From Struthidea cinerea (Eukaryota; Chordata; Aves; Passeriformes; Corcoracidae), in assembly GCA_013397865.1 (NCBI GenBank), contig VZTI01001178.1, positions 882,053-946,052 on the forward strand: a stretch of 64,000 nt of DNA, given 5' to 3'. Shown piece by piece: positions 1-11,359 of this stretch (position 1 is the first letter of the stretch; the number at the start of each line of letters is the position of its first letter). A program made the position numbers and the translations under genes. The notes below the pieces were generated by a model. It saw only the letters and a list, made by a program, of their open reading frames with translations, was not told the DNA's origin and did no database searches.

Positions 1-40
1 TTCCCACCGTTCCCACCATTCCCACCATTCCCAGCGTTCC
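1..40. repeat. 9-bp minisatellite remnant
   Basis: The window opens with about four tandem copies of a TTCCCACCA-like nonamer, the last ones degenerate. The array is cut by the window edge, so its true length is unknown. Confidence 0.7.
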
Positions 41-3000
41 GGGTGCCCCGGGAACGGGCAGATCCCCTGAGCTCTGCTACCAAAACCCCTCCCCAGAGCT
101 CATCCGTGTGTTTGACCCCACCTCGGCAGCGCCAAGGAACGGCCCCCGGAGCAGCTCCAGCCCTGCCCACCCCTCCAGGAGCTCCAAGGTGACCCCAGCA
201 GCAGCTTTGGGCTGCTCAGCCTGACCCCGAGGAGCTCCCTGGAACTCCAACCCTCCAGAGCCGTGGTGTGGGAACAGGGGTTTGATCTGGGGGATGTGTT
301 TAATGCCTCGGCAGGGATTAGGCTGGAGCAGAGCTAAGCCCGGCCTGGCAGGGGTGATGGAAAGCAGATGCCGCCCTCATCGGCTCTCTGGTTCTGGCCT
401 GCTGGGAAAAGCAGGATCAGAAGCAGTTCCTGGAGGTTTTGTGGTGGGAGAGCGTCATGGAAGCTGGAGAGGAGAGGGGGAAGGCAGAACCCCCAGGGAG
501 CAGGAAGGAAGCAAAGGGAAAAGGGAAATAGAGAGAGAAGGGCGCGGAAGGATGGGGACGAGGCACCAGGACAAGGCGCTGGCTCCTCCACCAAAGAGGC
601 CGATGGAGCAGCACTTTCCTTGTTGGGAGCAAAACCTTCCCAAATAAATCAGTGTTTTCATGCTCTTCCCTGTTTCCCTTCCAAAAATGGTGAGTTTCCA
701 CCTAACCCCAAAGCCAAACTCCTTCCCCACGAAGTACAAACAGGGCCCTGTGTAGGATAATTCTTCTTTAATCTGAGCATCTTCTTGTTCTTTATAAATC
801 AAGAAATAATCTTAAAAAATGTGCTTTAGGTGAATGGCTAAACAAAAGCCATGGAAAGGGTTGTATATTCTGCACAATTTTCTGCGTTGCCGGTTTTTTC
901 TGCCTTCCAGGATGAAGTCAGGAGTCAGGGAGCCCCTGCCTATTTCCACCCCCAGCTGCCTCCAGCCCCGGTGAATGAACACTGATTTATCCTGGCAGGA
1001 GACCCGGACTGCAGCCTGGGAATGGGGGATGGAGCAGCTCTGGCCCCGCGAAGGTGAGCAGGGAAAAGCTCAGCTCCTTCTCCTGGCACTCCCACAGCTG
1101 CAGTTGTCTCTGCACAAGGTCTGGGTGATCTATGAAACCTCTCAAATCAGGATTTAATTTAGTTTTAATAAGACAGTTTGGGAGATGTTAATTAAATTGA
1201 GTTATTAAAGCCACATGGGCTGGACTTGGCTGATACATTTCCTTCTCTATTAAGTCCATTAAAAAATAAGGGAAGATAGAAGGGGGGGAAAAACGTTTGG
1301 ATGCAGCAGCACATTCAAAGAGTTTCTTTTTCCTTTGTTGAATTAAACATGTGGAGATGAATAAACACCAAAAACCAGGCAGGTGAGCTTGAATCCTCCC
1401 AAAATCAGCAAAGCTTGGCTTAAGGATGAAGCCAAAACGATGAAATCCCTTGAACCCAAGTGTCCAACAGATCTCTGCACCCCTAATCCCAACATTTCCT
1501 CCCAATTCCATCCCCACTGCTGGGTTACCAGCGGGAGTGATGCTGCAGCGACGCAGCCGCACAGCATTTCCACCCATCCCCACTCCAGCAGGGAAAACTA
1601 CAGGAATGCACGTTTTGGTCATCTTACCTAATCCGATTTTTCCTACCTCTGGCAAAAAATGCTTCTGGGAATGTCTTCAGTTGCAGGAATTGTCAGGGTG
1701 ATTGGGTTAAGCTGAAGAAAAACTCCCACGTGCCTCAGAAATGACAAATATTTTATTAGCTGGAAGTGTAAGCAGCTCTAATTAGCTGAGCAGGCCTGAG
1801 TTAATTGATTTATAAGCTTTGGAGGATGTAATGCACTGGTGAGACAATCCAAAGGGTCCTGGGGAGGAAATCCATCCTGCACTTCCCAAATCATCCTGTT
1901 CTTTGTGTCGGGGCTGAGCACAGAGAGCTCCTGGTCCTGCCCCGAGGGCTGCAGAGGATGGGGAACCCACCCAGGCTTTATCCCAGCTCTCTCCTGCTTT
2001 ATTCCAGAATTCCTCCGGAATTTCTTCCTTTTCCAAAGCCCCTTTGGCTGTTTTTTATGGTGTGTCGGGTACCAGCAGCTCACATCCCCTCCCTGACGAC
2101 GACTCCTGGTTGATGTTGGTCCTTTTCCACCCTTTTCTGCTCAGAGCAAGGGTGGAAAGGGATTAACAGCACCAGAGAAAAATCTTGGGGATCTTTATAT
2201 CCACCAAAGATAGAAAACACAAGGAAAAGCTGGAAAATAACCCAAGACCCCCTTCTTCCCATGCCTGTTCCCTAAAAAGAGTTTTTTGCTGGATTTCTGA
2301 TGGGTCCCAGTGCAGACCCCCATGCTGGCCCCGTCTTATGAGGATTATGCTCTAAAAGGCCAGAATTCTATTAAAAATTGCATTAATTAAATGCATCCCT
2401 TGTGCCATGCAGCTGTTCACTCTTCCAGGGTGGAAAAGATCCTTAATCCCAACGGAATTGCAGGGGAAATGGAGGCAGGAATGGGACAAGCTCTCTGTGG
2501 ATGTTCCTCGTGCCTGGTGGCACCGGGTTAGGATGGATGTGCTCCCAAGGGCGCTGGATTTATGCCGAACGTCTCCAGAGCCAGGTTTTGCAGGAGCAGA
2601 TGGAATTCCACAGCCTTAAGCTGGACTTTTTCCAACCTGCCCAGAGCCACCAAGGGCTCGATGTCGCTGTTCCCTGTGGATGTGGATAGTGGGGAGATGC
2701 CCTTCCCCTCCTCCCATCTCAACAACATTCTGCTTGTCCTGGTTCCTCACTGCCTGGATGATCCCGGAGGGAATAAAGGGGGAAAGGCTCAGGGCTTGGG
2801 GAACTTCCTGAGAGAGCTGGTGAGGAAAAGACTTGGATTTTCCCAGTGTGGGGAGAGGGATGTTCCAACAAGACTGGATATGAGAGAGTTTGGGAAATCT
2901 GTGGAGGGGTTTTCTTTGGAATCTCAGAGATTTCCAGGGGACTTGTTTCCTTCCTCACCAGAGGAATGTTTAATTAAGAAAAAAAAAAGGATTTTTTTTG

Positions 3001-3469
3001 GTTTTTAATCCCTAACTGTAAATTTCTGCCCAAAATTCCCCTGTTGCAGGGAGTCCCGGAGTGCCCAGGATTTGCATCCCTGTTTGGCAGCTTTGGAGTT
3101 CTGCAAATCCCATTCCAGCCAATACCAGGGACCACTTTCCCTCCTCCAACCCTTCTTGCTCTTCCTTCCCCCATCCCGGGCACCGGGAGCCACCACCACC
3201 TCTCCTTTGGAGTGGGGTGGAGCATATTTTATGGGAATCTCGGAATGCTGAGCTGCCTTTGGTCCAGAGCTGCTTCCTGAGGAAGGGAAAAAGGGATCTG
3301 ACAGGGGAAAAACATGGACGGGTACTTGTGGGAATCATCCGCCAATTTCCCGGCTTTGAAATGTCCGCAAATCCACGTCCCTGGCTTCTTCCCATCTTTG
3401 CTGTTCAGATCTCCTGCTTGTCCTCATCCCATGTGCTCAGAGCTCTCCTGCTCCTCTCAATCCCTCGAC
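41..3469. other. Unassigned noncoding stretch
   Basis: No coding region, RNA gene or recognisable transposon is visible. Open frames are short, overlap on both strands and lack any family resemblance. A purine-rich patch lies at about 450-560, and an AT-rich stretch at about 1130-1290 is listed separately. The sequence alternates GC-rich, C/T-rich and AT-rich blocks, as avian intergenic or intronic DNA commonly does. Confidence 0.55.
1129..1290. other. AT-rich, repeat-free block, possible conserved noncoding element
   Basis: A compact AT-rich block within GC-richer surroundings. It contains TTAATTAAA and several TTAAT words typical of homeodomain binding sites and carries no recognisable repeat. 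That it is conserved is an inference from composition only. Confidence 0.25.
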
Positions 3470-3728
3470 AAGAAGGAAAACCCATCCCATAAATGACACA
3501 TCCTTCCCTATCATGGGTAAAAATCACCCCTCACAAAACTTTGGATTCCCCTGGAGAAGCTGATGGCCTCCAAATCCCTTTTCCCATCAAATCCCTGCAG
3601 GGATCCTGTTTACCCTGGAGCTTCCTCCTGCCATGGAGGGCAGCAGAGCTGTGTTCGGGATCTTTTTATAAGAAGGAAAATCGTCCCATAAATGATCCCT
3701 CTTTGCCTACCATGGGTGAAAGAAATCA
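3470..3728. repeat. Imperfect direct duplication, about 55 bp, spaced 200 bp
   Basis: The segment at 3470-3528 recurs at 3671-3728. Both begin with AGAAGGAAAA, continue with TCCCATAAATGA and contain CATGGGT followed by AAATCAC. The starts are exactly 200 bases apart, and the sequence between is mostly not repeated. It may be the remains of a longer tandem duplication or two degenerate copies of an unknown short element. Confidence 0.6.
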
Positions 3729-5340
3729 CTGATCCTGGAAACATTCCGTGGAGCCATCTGGAAACATCTGCCATGGATTCTCCAGGTGTTTCTTGCCACA
3801 CCTGTGCTGAAGACAGCTTTGCAGGAGCTGGAGCACGATCCTAAGCGTTCATAATTGATGTTTAAAACAAATTGGTGCTCTCGGGGAGCAGGAATTGCAG
3901 GGCCAATGTGGGGAGGCTGGGGCTGGGCAGAAGTTCCTGGCAAAGCCCTGGATGGGGGCACGGAGGCGGTGCCGGGTGGGATTTCTGCTGGCAGAGCCCA
4001 GCTCGCAGTGCCTGGAGCAGCTCTGGCAGAGGAGGGAAGAATCCCAGCCCCGAGGAGCTCCAGCCACGCTGGCACGGGCTGTGGGTGGGATGTTTGGACC
4101 GGGTTCACCAGCTCCACTTCACAGACAGTGACAGCCAGGCGCGGGCTTTCCATGGAAAATATTTTGCTTCAGAGTTAAAATAAAATTAAAAAGTGAAAAC
4201 TAAAATCTATTTTTTATTTTTTTTTAATATTTGTTTTTCTTAGGAGTTCTCGTTCTGCCAAAACCAACACATCCAGAACCACTCCAGGAGCTGTTTGATC
4301 CCACCCCTCCCGGGGATCAGGGAAACCTGTGGAGCGCATGCACCAGCCTTCAGCTGGGATTCCATCCTGGTGCTGTTCCCAGCAAAGGGAATCCAGATCC
4401 TTACATGAAGGTTGGTGTGATCCCACCACCTCCTTTACGTGGGATTATTCCTGTTATCCATCCCTCTCCCCATAAATAATGTTATCAATGACCTAATAAA
4501 TTAGACAGCACGTGGGATTTTATTTTTATATTAAATATTGACTAACAGGAGCTGCATGGAAACTTTTAAATTTTTTTTCCTATTTTGGGGGGAAAAAAAA
4601 TCAACGTTTTCAGGCAGCTGCTCTCTGCAGATGTCCCAGTGCCAGGCGAGCTGAGCAAACACTGAACAACCCAAAACAACACTGAAAAACCCCAAAACCT
4701 TGGGCTGGGCTCCGGGGTAGGAAACATCTGGAATTCTGTTTGCCTGGCCTGTCAGGGGCAGATAAAGGATAAATGTGGAGCGACAGCCGTGGGCTCTGCA
4801 CATCTGCCAGGGCTGCAGGTGGGATTTGGGGGGGAATTCTCCCTGGACGGGCTGGGACCAGGAAAAACCCACACAGACCTTGCAGCTCCGTGAGTCAGGG
4901 CCATTGTTTGTTTGCACGTCCGAGGGGAAAACACGCCTCGAGTTCCTCCAGGGATGGATCGAGGCCACGAGTGACGTCCCCACCTGGAGCGGGGGCTGAG
5001 GGCTGGGGACGGGCGGCAACGAGGATGATTTATCCAGTTTGGATTAATGAATGGCCTGGAACGGGGGTTTCCTGAGCGCTGCCTCCACCCGGCTCGTGCA
5101 AGGGGGAGGTTGAGGCTGGCAGGGCTCGTGTTTGTCGTTGTTCAATTCCCGGGGCAGGGATGGCTCCGGGCTCCGGGGGCTGCCCACGCTGGTGGCATCG
5201 GTAGGGTTTGGCCCTGGGGTAACCTCTGCAGACTGCGGGGTTAATGATTGCTCTGTTCAGCACAAAAGGGGAAAATGGGGATAAGTCATCCCCTGCACTG
5301 TGCAGAGAGGACGAGGGTGAGGACGGGCCACCCTTCTCCC
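3729..5340. other. Unassigned noncoding stretch
   Basis: No gene or transposon recognised. A short AT-rich patch sits at about 4175-4245 and another at about 4480-4600. The remainder is moderately GC-rich with scattered short open frames on both strands that shadow one another. Confidence 0.55.
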
Positions 5341-5500
5341 CACCCTGCAGGTCACACCCTGCTCAGAGAAAATCCAGGGCTTGCTTTGCCTCTTTTTTGC
5401 AATTTTACCCTTTTTCTGCCCACCCTGCAGGTCACAGCCTGTTCAGAGCAAACCCAGGGCTTGGTTTGCCTTCTTTGTGCTATTTTTCCTCTTTCTGGCG
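5341..5500. repeat. Two-copy tandem duplication, 80-bp unit
   Basis: Units 5341-5420 and 5421-5500 both start CACCCTGCAGGTCACA and share CAGGGCTTG and TTTGCCT blocks, followed by a T/C-rich half. They are head to tail with no spacer and differ by scattered substitutions, which indicates an old local duplication. An open frame spans both copies because 80 bp is not a multiple of three and no stop happens to fall there. I see no reason to call it coding. Confidence 0.8.
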
Positions 5501-6253
5501 AGAGGAAAACCCCTTTTCCTGCTGCCTTGGCTCTCCCTCTGCCGGGACAGCACCACAGCAGGGGCTGGGGACCCCGCCCGAGCCAGAGCAGCTGGAACCG
5601 GGGTCGGGTCTGATTTTCTTGCCACACCTTTTCCCATTAAACACCGAGCTCTTTTTTGTCAGCCTGAACTGAAGCCCTGCAGCAGAGAGGAGCCCAAAGC
5701 CCATCCTGTTGTGGCCCAGCTCTGTCACAGAGGTCACCACGAGCTCTTGGCAGCCCCAGCTCTGCCCTTTGCCAGCGCTGATTTACCTCCCCCAGCAATA
5801 AAAACTATCTGGGAAAAAGGTCCCTGCTGCTGGAATTCCACACGCAGGATCAGCACAGAATGGAGATTTTTTTCCACTTTTTAAAATATTAAACACATCC
5901 AAGACTTGCCTGTGTCAAGGCATGGCCATGGCCTGCCGAGCAACAACACTGCCTGTTCTAGGAGACAAAAAAAAAAAAATCAGTTTGGGGCCCAAATCTG
6001 AGCCTGGACGTTGTTTTGGGGTCACAAAGTGTTTCAGGGAGGGAGAAGAACTTGAGATAGCCTAGATTTTATTGCCTGAGCAGTCCCAGGACAAACTCTG
6101 CAGGGCTTGAACCTGGCTCGGTGGCAATAGCAATGGGGCTCCTTACAGCTCATCCTGGGTTAACCCAACTATTCCCAGACTTCAGGGGCTTTATGGAGTC
6201 GCTGGATCCATCCCAAGCCACCGTCTGTGTCCCTGCTGGAAGGAGAACCAGAA
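5501..6253. other. Unassigned noncoding stretch
   Basis: No gene, repeat family or structured RNA recognised. It holds a 13-base A run near 5968 and ordinary mixed-composition sequence. Confidence 0.5.
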
Positions 6254-6410
6254 CCGTGTGGAGGTCTCCGAGGAGGGGCCAGGCCTGGCTCCGCCCGAGC
6301 GCCGTAAACAGGAAAGCGCGGAAGCGAGGAGCGGAGCCCGGCTCATCCAGGGCTCCGGCACACAATGCCGGCCCGGAAAGGGGGATTATAAATACCCGGG
6401 GTCAGGGCCG
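6254..6410 (+). promoter_or_regulatory. CpG-rich patch with TATA-like box
   Basis: By hand count there are 16 CpG dinucleotides in this 157-bp block, many more than in neighbouring DNA. It includes clustered GCGC, GCGG and CCGG sites. At 6387-6394 there is a TATAAATA match followed by GC-rich sequence, an arrangement compatible with a TATA promoter reading rightwards. An open frame at 6121-6561 crosses it but begins upstream of the TATA and resembles no protein I know. Promoter activity is an inference; the block could equally be a short unmethylated CpG patch or an old GC-rich repeat. Confidence 0.25.
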
Positions 6411-6594
6411 GGCTGAGGGAACAATGGGGACAGGGAGGGTGGAAAAGGCTGGAGGGGACGAGCACAGGGCCAAGGCCGCCCTGTCGGGCGGTGACGCAGC
6501 TCAGCCTCTGGGGTCTGGGGGTGCAGCCGGCCCCTGCAGGGTGCTGGGGCTTATGGGCTGATGGTGTTCCCAAACCACATGGTGAACCCCCAAA

Positions 6595-6637
6595 AATCAT
6601 GGAATCCTGGGATAGTTTGGGTTGGGAGGGCCCTTTG
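6595..6637 (-). mobile_element. CR1 retrotransposon, 3'-end fragment
   Basis: The plus strand begins AATCATGGAATC and continues GATAGTTTGGGTTGGGAGGG, which is the reverse complement of the CR1 3' terminus and its 8-bp tail. Only about 43 bp is recognisable, so it is a severe 5' truncation or a remnant. A second CR1 fragment in the opposite orientation ends at 7066. Confidence 0.7.
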
Positions 6638-6920
6638 AAGGCTGGGCTCTCCGTGGCGTTGGGCAGGTTGGTGTGAGCTGGGAGTTTGGCAGTGGCATCT
6701 CCCCATTGCCAGATTTGGGGTTCCCACTCCCCAGCAAGGGCTGCATCCGTCCATGGGTGCTAGTTTGCTGTGGAAGGGGCTCAGGGGACCCAGTGCCCGG
6801 CGGGGTTTGAGATCCCACCAGGGTTTACTCTGAACATCCCAACGGGCTGGGGAGGAAGGGTCACAGCTCCTGCTCCACCCTGAGCCTCCCAGCAATTCAC
6901 AAGGACACCCTAAACTTATC

Positions 6921-7066
6921 CAGGATCCCCATCCCTGGCAGTGTCCAAGGCCAGGCTGGACGGGGCTTGGAGCACCCTGGGATAGTGGGAGGTGTCCCTG
7001 CCATGGCAGGGGTGGAACAGGATGGGCTTTGCGGTCCCTTCCAACCCAAACCATTCCAGGATTCTC
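6921..7066 (+). mobile_element. CR1 retrotransposon, 3'-end fragment
   Basis: The stretch matches the CR1 3' region in order: CCCTGGCAGTGTCCAAGG, the GGCTGGACGGGGCTTGGAGCA block, GTCCCTGCCATGGCAGGGGT, and the terminal CCCTTCCAACCCAAACCATT followed by one ATTCT tail unit. It is about 146 bp long and truncated at the 5' end, as is usual for CR1. It has no coding capacity. Confidence 0.9.
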
Positions 7067-8642
7067 TAGGACCTTACATCATTAAACAGAGGGGTTTGGG
7101 AGCTGCTCAGGGATGATCTGGACAATGGGATTTGCTCTTCCCAAACTGACTTTTCTTTCCCCAAGCATCCCATGGGATTATCTGTGCCTGTCGTGGACAC
7201 AGGAGGCTGCGATGCTCCCCCGCTGCCTCCTCCAGCCCCCGGAGCCACCTCTGCTCCGTGCCGATCCAAAGACGTCAAAGGAAGCGAAATCCACGGACAG
7301 ATAAACCCCAGAAAGGGGAACGCTGCAGCCCGGGCTCGGGGGAAGGTCAGCGATAGCCCAGCAGCAGCACCTCGATAACCAGGTCAGGGCCAGCAAGAAT
7401 TCCAGGAAACATCTTGGCTGCTCGGGAACACCGGGATGGCTCTGGAAGGGAGCCCGGCCCGGCACGGTCCCGGCACGGGGGTGCTCAGGCAGCTGCTCCG
7501 CCGGGAGCTGCCTCCCGTGGCTGGAATTCCTGCGTGCGCATGGATTTCCCACTCCGGAGAGGCACTCTGGGAACTCAGCATGCCCCGGGATTCGCTCTCC
7601 TGCTGGAAGGGCTCCTCAACCACTGGGTGTGACGTGGTTGGAGCATGGCTGGGAGCGGCGCAGGGACCTCCATGAATCTGGCCCTGGGAATCCCCAAATT
7701 TGGGTCAGAAAGAGGGCTGGGGGTTGCTCTGCTCTCTGGATTTGCCCTCCCCCTATCACTGCTCCCATAAATATCCCATTTCCCATCTCCAATCCTTAAT
7801 GGTGTCCCCGAGGAGACGCCTGAGCTCTTAGCGCTGTCCCCGGGGAACGCAGAGGGACGGCTCGGGAGGGGCAGAGGCTGGGCAGGCACAGACGCGGCTC
7901 GGGAATGACAGATAATGGCTGGGATAACATCTCCCGACGTCCCTCCTCGGAAACATCCCTGCTCCGGGCTCTGGAACACCCCCAGTCCGCTCCTGGGCGG
8001 CCTTCCCTCCCTATTTGCTAAGCTGAAACCCAAATATCCAAGAGAAGAAGGGCAGGAAAGCTGCTCCCTTCCTCATTTCGTGGAAAAACAGTTTAAAAAG
8101 TCCCGGGAGAAAGGATTATCACTGTTCAGCCCCAGCTGCCAGGACGTCCCGCAGCCCCCGGGAATCATCCATGGCAGGAGGGTCATTGAGAGCTGAATTC
8201 CAGTCTGGGAAGGGGAGTGACATCCATGCGAGTTGTGTTGATCCCAAAGAACTTCAAACAGGTACAAATGTGCCCAAAATACGGACTACAGGTAAAATAA
8301 TTATATTGTGAGCTGCAAATGGGCTGAAATGTGTGAGATTTGCTGCTGCTGTGGGAGACTTGGAGGAGCCTCCACACAAAAATCCTCCCAAATAACCGCT
8401 GGGGCTTTTATTTATTTATTTTTTTTTAAATTATAATTTTTTGGAAGGGACTGGGGGGTGCACGAGTGATTTTCAGGGCACTGGGTATCGTGGCAAGCAC
8501 AGTAAGGAAAGCACCAGCGTCACTTGAAGCACTTTCTGGGCCCTCTAGCGGCGTTGGCTGCGCTGAGGGTCAGCTCTGCTTCCCAAAATAACACCCCAAA
8601 TCCCAATTTTAACGCTGGCCTCAAATCTATCTTCCCTCAAAT
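7067..8642. other. Unassigned noncoding stretch
   Basis: No gene or repeat family recognised. Short T- and A-rich runs occur at about 8408-8442. The remaining sequence has several overlapping open frames without protein-like content. Confidence 0.5.
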
Positions 8643-8868
8643 AAAAGAAAAAAAGAAAAAGAAAAAGAAAAAGAAAAAGAAGAAAAGAAAAAGAAAAAGA
8701 AAAAGAAAAAGAAAAAGAAAAAGAAGAAAAGAAAAAGAAAAAAAAAAGAAAAAGAAAAAAAAAGAAAAAGAAAAAGAAAAAGAAGAAAAAGAAAAAGAAA
8801 AAGAAAAAGAAGAAAAGAAAAAGAAAAAAAAGAAAAAGAAAAAGAAAAAGAAAAAGAAAAAGAAAAAG
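8643..8868. repeat. (AAAAAG)n simple repeat
   Basis: About 226 bp of almost pure purine made of AAAAAG hexamers with scattered AAG, AAAG and longer A-run variants. It opens long lysine-rich frames on one strand and phenylalanine/leucine-rich frames on the other, none of which is a gene. Pure purine strands of this length can adopt triplex DNA and are prone to replication slippage. Confidence 0.97.
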
Positions 8869-9840
8869 GCCACACGGTTCCTTTTCCCTTCTTTTCTTAA
8901 AGCACACCGATGGGAAGGGCTGTGAATCCAACGGGTTGGGATCTTTCTCCTGCGCTTTTTGAACCGAAACCAGGGAGTGAAACTCATTTTAAAACTGAAA
9001 AACCCTTTGGAAAAGCTGAAGGAGGAGAGGTGCAGCGGGAGGGGAAGCTGGGCTGTGCGGGACTGGCCTCTTCTCCCAACCTTTACTTTTCCCACTTCCC
9101 ACTTCAAAGGAAAATGATGTTCCCAGGAGCTTTGGAAGCTCCGAGGGATGAGGGATTTATGAGTTTCTTTCCAAGCCATGTTTCTAAAATAAACAAAAGT
9201 TGAGTTTGGCTGCAAGGGGCAAAATATTTGAGTTTTATTTCCTGCCTGGAAGCTGCAACCGGTTTAACAAAGGGGAGAGTGGGAAAAGGGGACCTGGAAA
9301 ACACCTTCCTTGGAGATTTGGGAGCTAAATAAATGATAGATATTAAATATATGAGCTATATAAAATAAAAGATAGATATTAAATATCTATAGAAAGTTGA
9401 TATATAAATAGATAACAAAATATTCCCCCTCTACCACCTTGGCCATTATCTCCTATCCCAGTTTTTCGTGGGAAACACAGGGTTTTGGTAAGGATGGCAT
9501 TTTTTCCCCCAAAAATAGCTGTTTCCAGGGGTTGCAGAGCAGAGGCAGCATTTTTAGTGTGGGCTGGGAAAGGATCTGGGGGGGATTTCTGTGCCTGTTC
9601 CCTTCTGGCATCCCCACAGCCTTGGGCAGGGCGTAGGACAAGAGGATGCAGGGGCATTTTGTTGGATACCCAAGGGAATAACTCTCACGGAGATCTGCAG
9701 TCCATCCTCAGAGTGGCGTTCCAAAACAGTCCTTCATCCCACATGGAGTTACCAGCCTAAAATCCCTCTCCCATCCTTTTCCCACCCTCTCGGATGTGAC
9801 CCAGCACGAGCTGGGTCAGTGCTCAGCAGCTTCCCGGGGT
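8869..9840. other. Unassigned stretch with AT-rich patch
   Basis: No gene recognised. At about 9328-9420 there is an AT-rich patch built from ATAGATATTAAATAT-like words, twice repeated about 50 bp apart and partly self-complementary. The rest is ordinary mixed-composition sequence. Confidence 0.55.
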
Positions 9841-10125
9841 CTGGAGGGACAGGACACAGGGAATGGCTTCCCACTGCCCGAGGGCAGGGATGGATGGGAT
9901 ATTGGGAAGGAACTGTTCCCTGGGAGGCTGGGCAGGCCCTGGCACAGGGTGCCCAGAGCAGCTGTGGCTGCCCCTGGATCCCTGGAAGTGTCCAAGGCCA
10001 GGCTGGACATTGGGGCTTGGAGCAGCCTGGGACAGTGGAAGGTGTCCCTGCCATGGCAGGGGTGGCACTGGATGGGCTTTGAGGTCTCTCCCAACCCAAG
10101 CCATCCTGGAATTCTGTGATTCTGT
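9841..10125 (+). mobile_element. CR1 retrotransposon, 3'-end copy
   Basis: About 285 bp of the CR1 3' region: GGACAGGACACAGGGAATGG, GGGCAGGGATGGATGGGATA, GCAGCTGTGGCTGCCCCTGG, AGTGTCCAAGGCCAGGCTGG and GTCCCTGCCATGGCAGGGGT. It ends in ATTCTGTGATTCTG, nearly two units of the CR1 octamer tail. It lines up base for base with the copies at 26706-26981 and, reverse complemented, 52544-52918. It is 5'-truncated and contains no reverse-transcriptase reading frame. Confidence 0.95.
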
Positions 10126-11359
10126 TTTCTTGGTTCCAAGCCTCCCTGTTTTCCCCCTCTTTGTGGATTGGGAAGGACTCAAGGCACCCCCGAATCCTGG
10201 GACAGGGTTGTGGGGCTGAGATGCCAGGCTGGATCCAAATCCGAGCTTTCCAAAGCCGAGGCTGTCCTTGGGTTGTTTCGGGAGATATTTAAGCTGCAGT
10301 GTTGAGGGATTTGGGAAGTTTTGGGTTCCAAATGTATTTTTCCAAGGGATGCACACCAGTGCCATGATCCAAAGGGCTCTGCACAGGGAATCCTCAATCC
10401 AGCATCCCCCAGCTGAGCCCTTCGGAATGTCCCGCGCTGTGCTGAGCATCATTCCCAGGAACATCCAAGGCCACATTGGAGCGGGTCCTGAACAACCTGA
10501 TCCAGCTGAAGATGTCCCAGCTCAGGATTTCATGTTTGTTTCCAGCCCAGAGGATCCCGTTTTTCCAGGATTCCGTGGCCATGCAGGGGGGTGGGTGAGG
10601 GTGCTGCATTTCCAGGCGAATTCCCAGGATAATTCCCAGGATGGCAGGAGCTGGGGGATGCAGCAAAGGACACCCAGATTTTTAGGGATTTTCCCTTTTC
10701 TGGAGGAGGAGGCAGGAGGTGGGGAGGGGAGGCTGAGTGAAATGGAAGAGGAGATACGGGATTTGGGATCCTGGGAAGCAGGAGCCGGAGCAGGAGGGGG
10801 GTTGCCAACAGCCCCACTTTTTGGGATACAGCATTCTGCTTCCTGCTGGCCGGAACTGGGGGCTGAGTCAGAATTCCAGGGCTGAGTGTGAGGGTGGAGC
10901 TGCTGTCCTGCACCTGCTCCCTGGATTTGGGAATTCGGGAGGCTCCCAGGTGGGATCTCCTCCCTGCGGGGAGCCTGGGATTCCTGCCGGGATCTGAGGC
11001 ACAGCGAGGAGCTCAGAAGTTTGATAAAAATGGAAAAAAATGTATGGATTTTTCCATTTTCAGATGAATTCTCCCCCTCTGCCCCCGCACCTGGACACGG
11101 CCTGGGCTCGGGGGGTGGGGCACAGGCTGACATGAAAAAAACCAAGGACTTTTGCCTTTTTTCCCCCATTTTTCCAAGGTAACGCTGCCCAGCTCAGCTG
11201 TGCCTCTGGCCCAGCATCTCCACTGGAGCAGAGTTTTTTTGGGAAAAGAGCCCAAATCCAGAGGTTGTGGGGGCAAAGATGCTCCCAGTCTCACCTGCTC
11301 GATTTTTTAAATGATCCAAGGGTTTCTTCAAGGGGGTGACCCTCAGGAATGGGGTCTTC
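10126..11359. other. Unassigned noncoding stretch
   Basis: No gene or transposon recognised. Open frames on both strands over 10.27-11.17 kb are proline-, serine- and glycine-rich and overlap in antisense, as expected of stop-poor GC-rich DNA. Confidence 0.5.

Noticed and set aside
8524..8925. Lysine-rich 133-codon frame
   Set aside because: Translation of the (AAAAAG)n tract.
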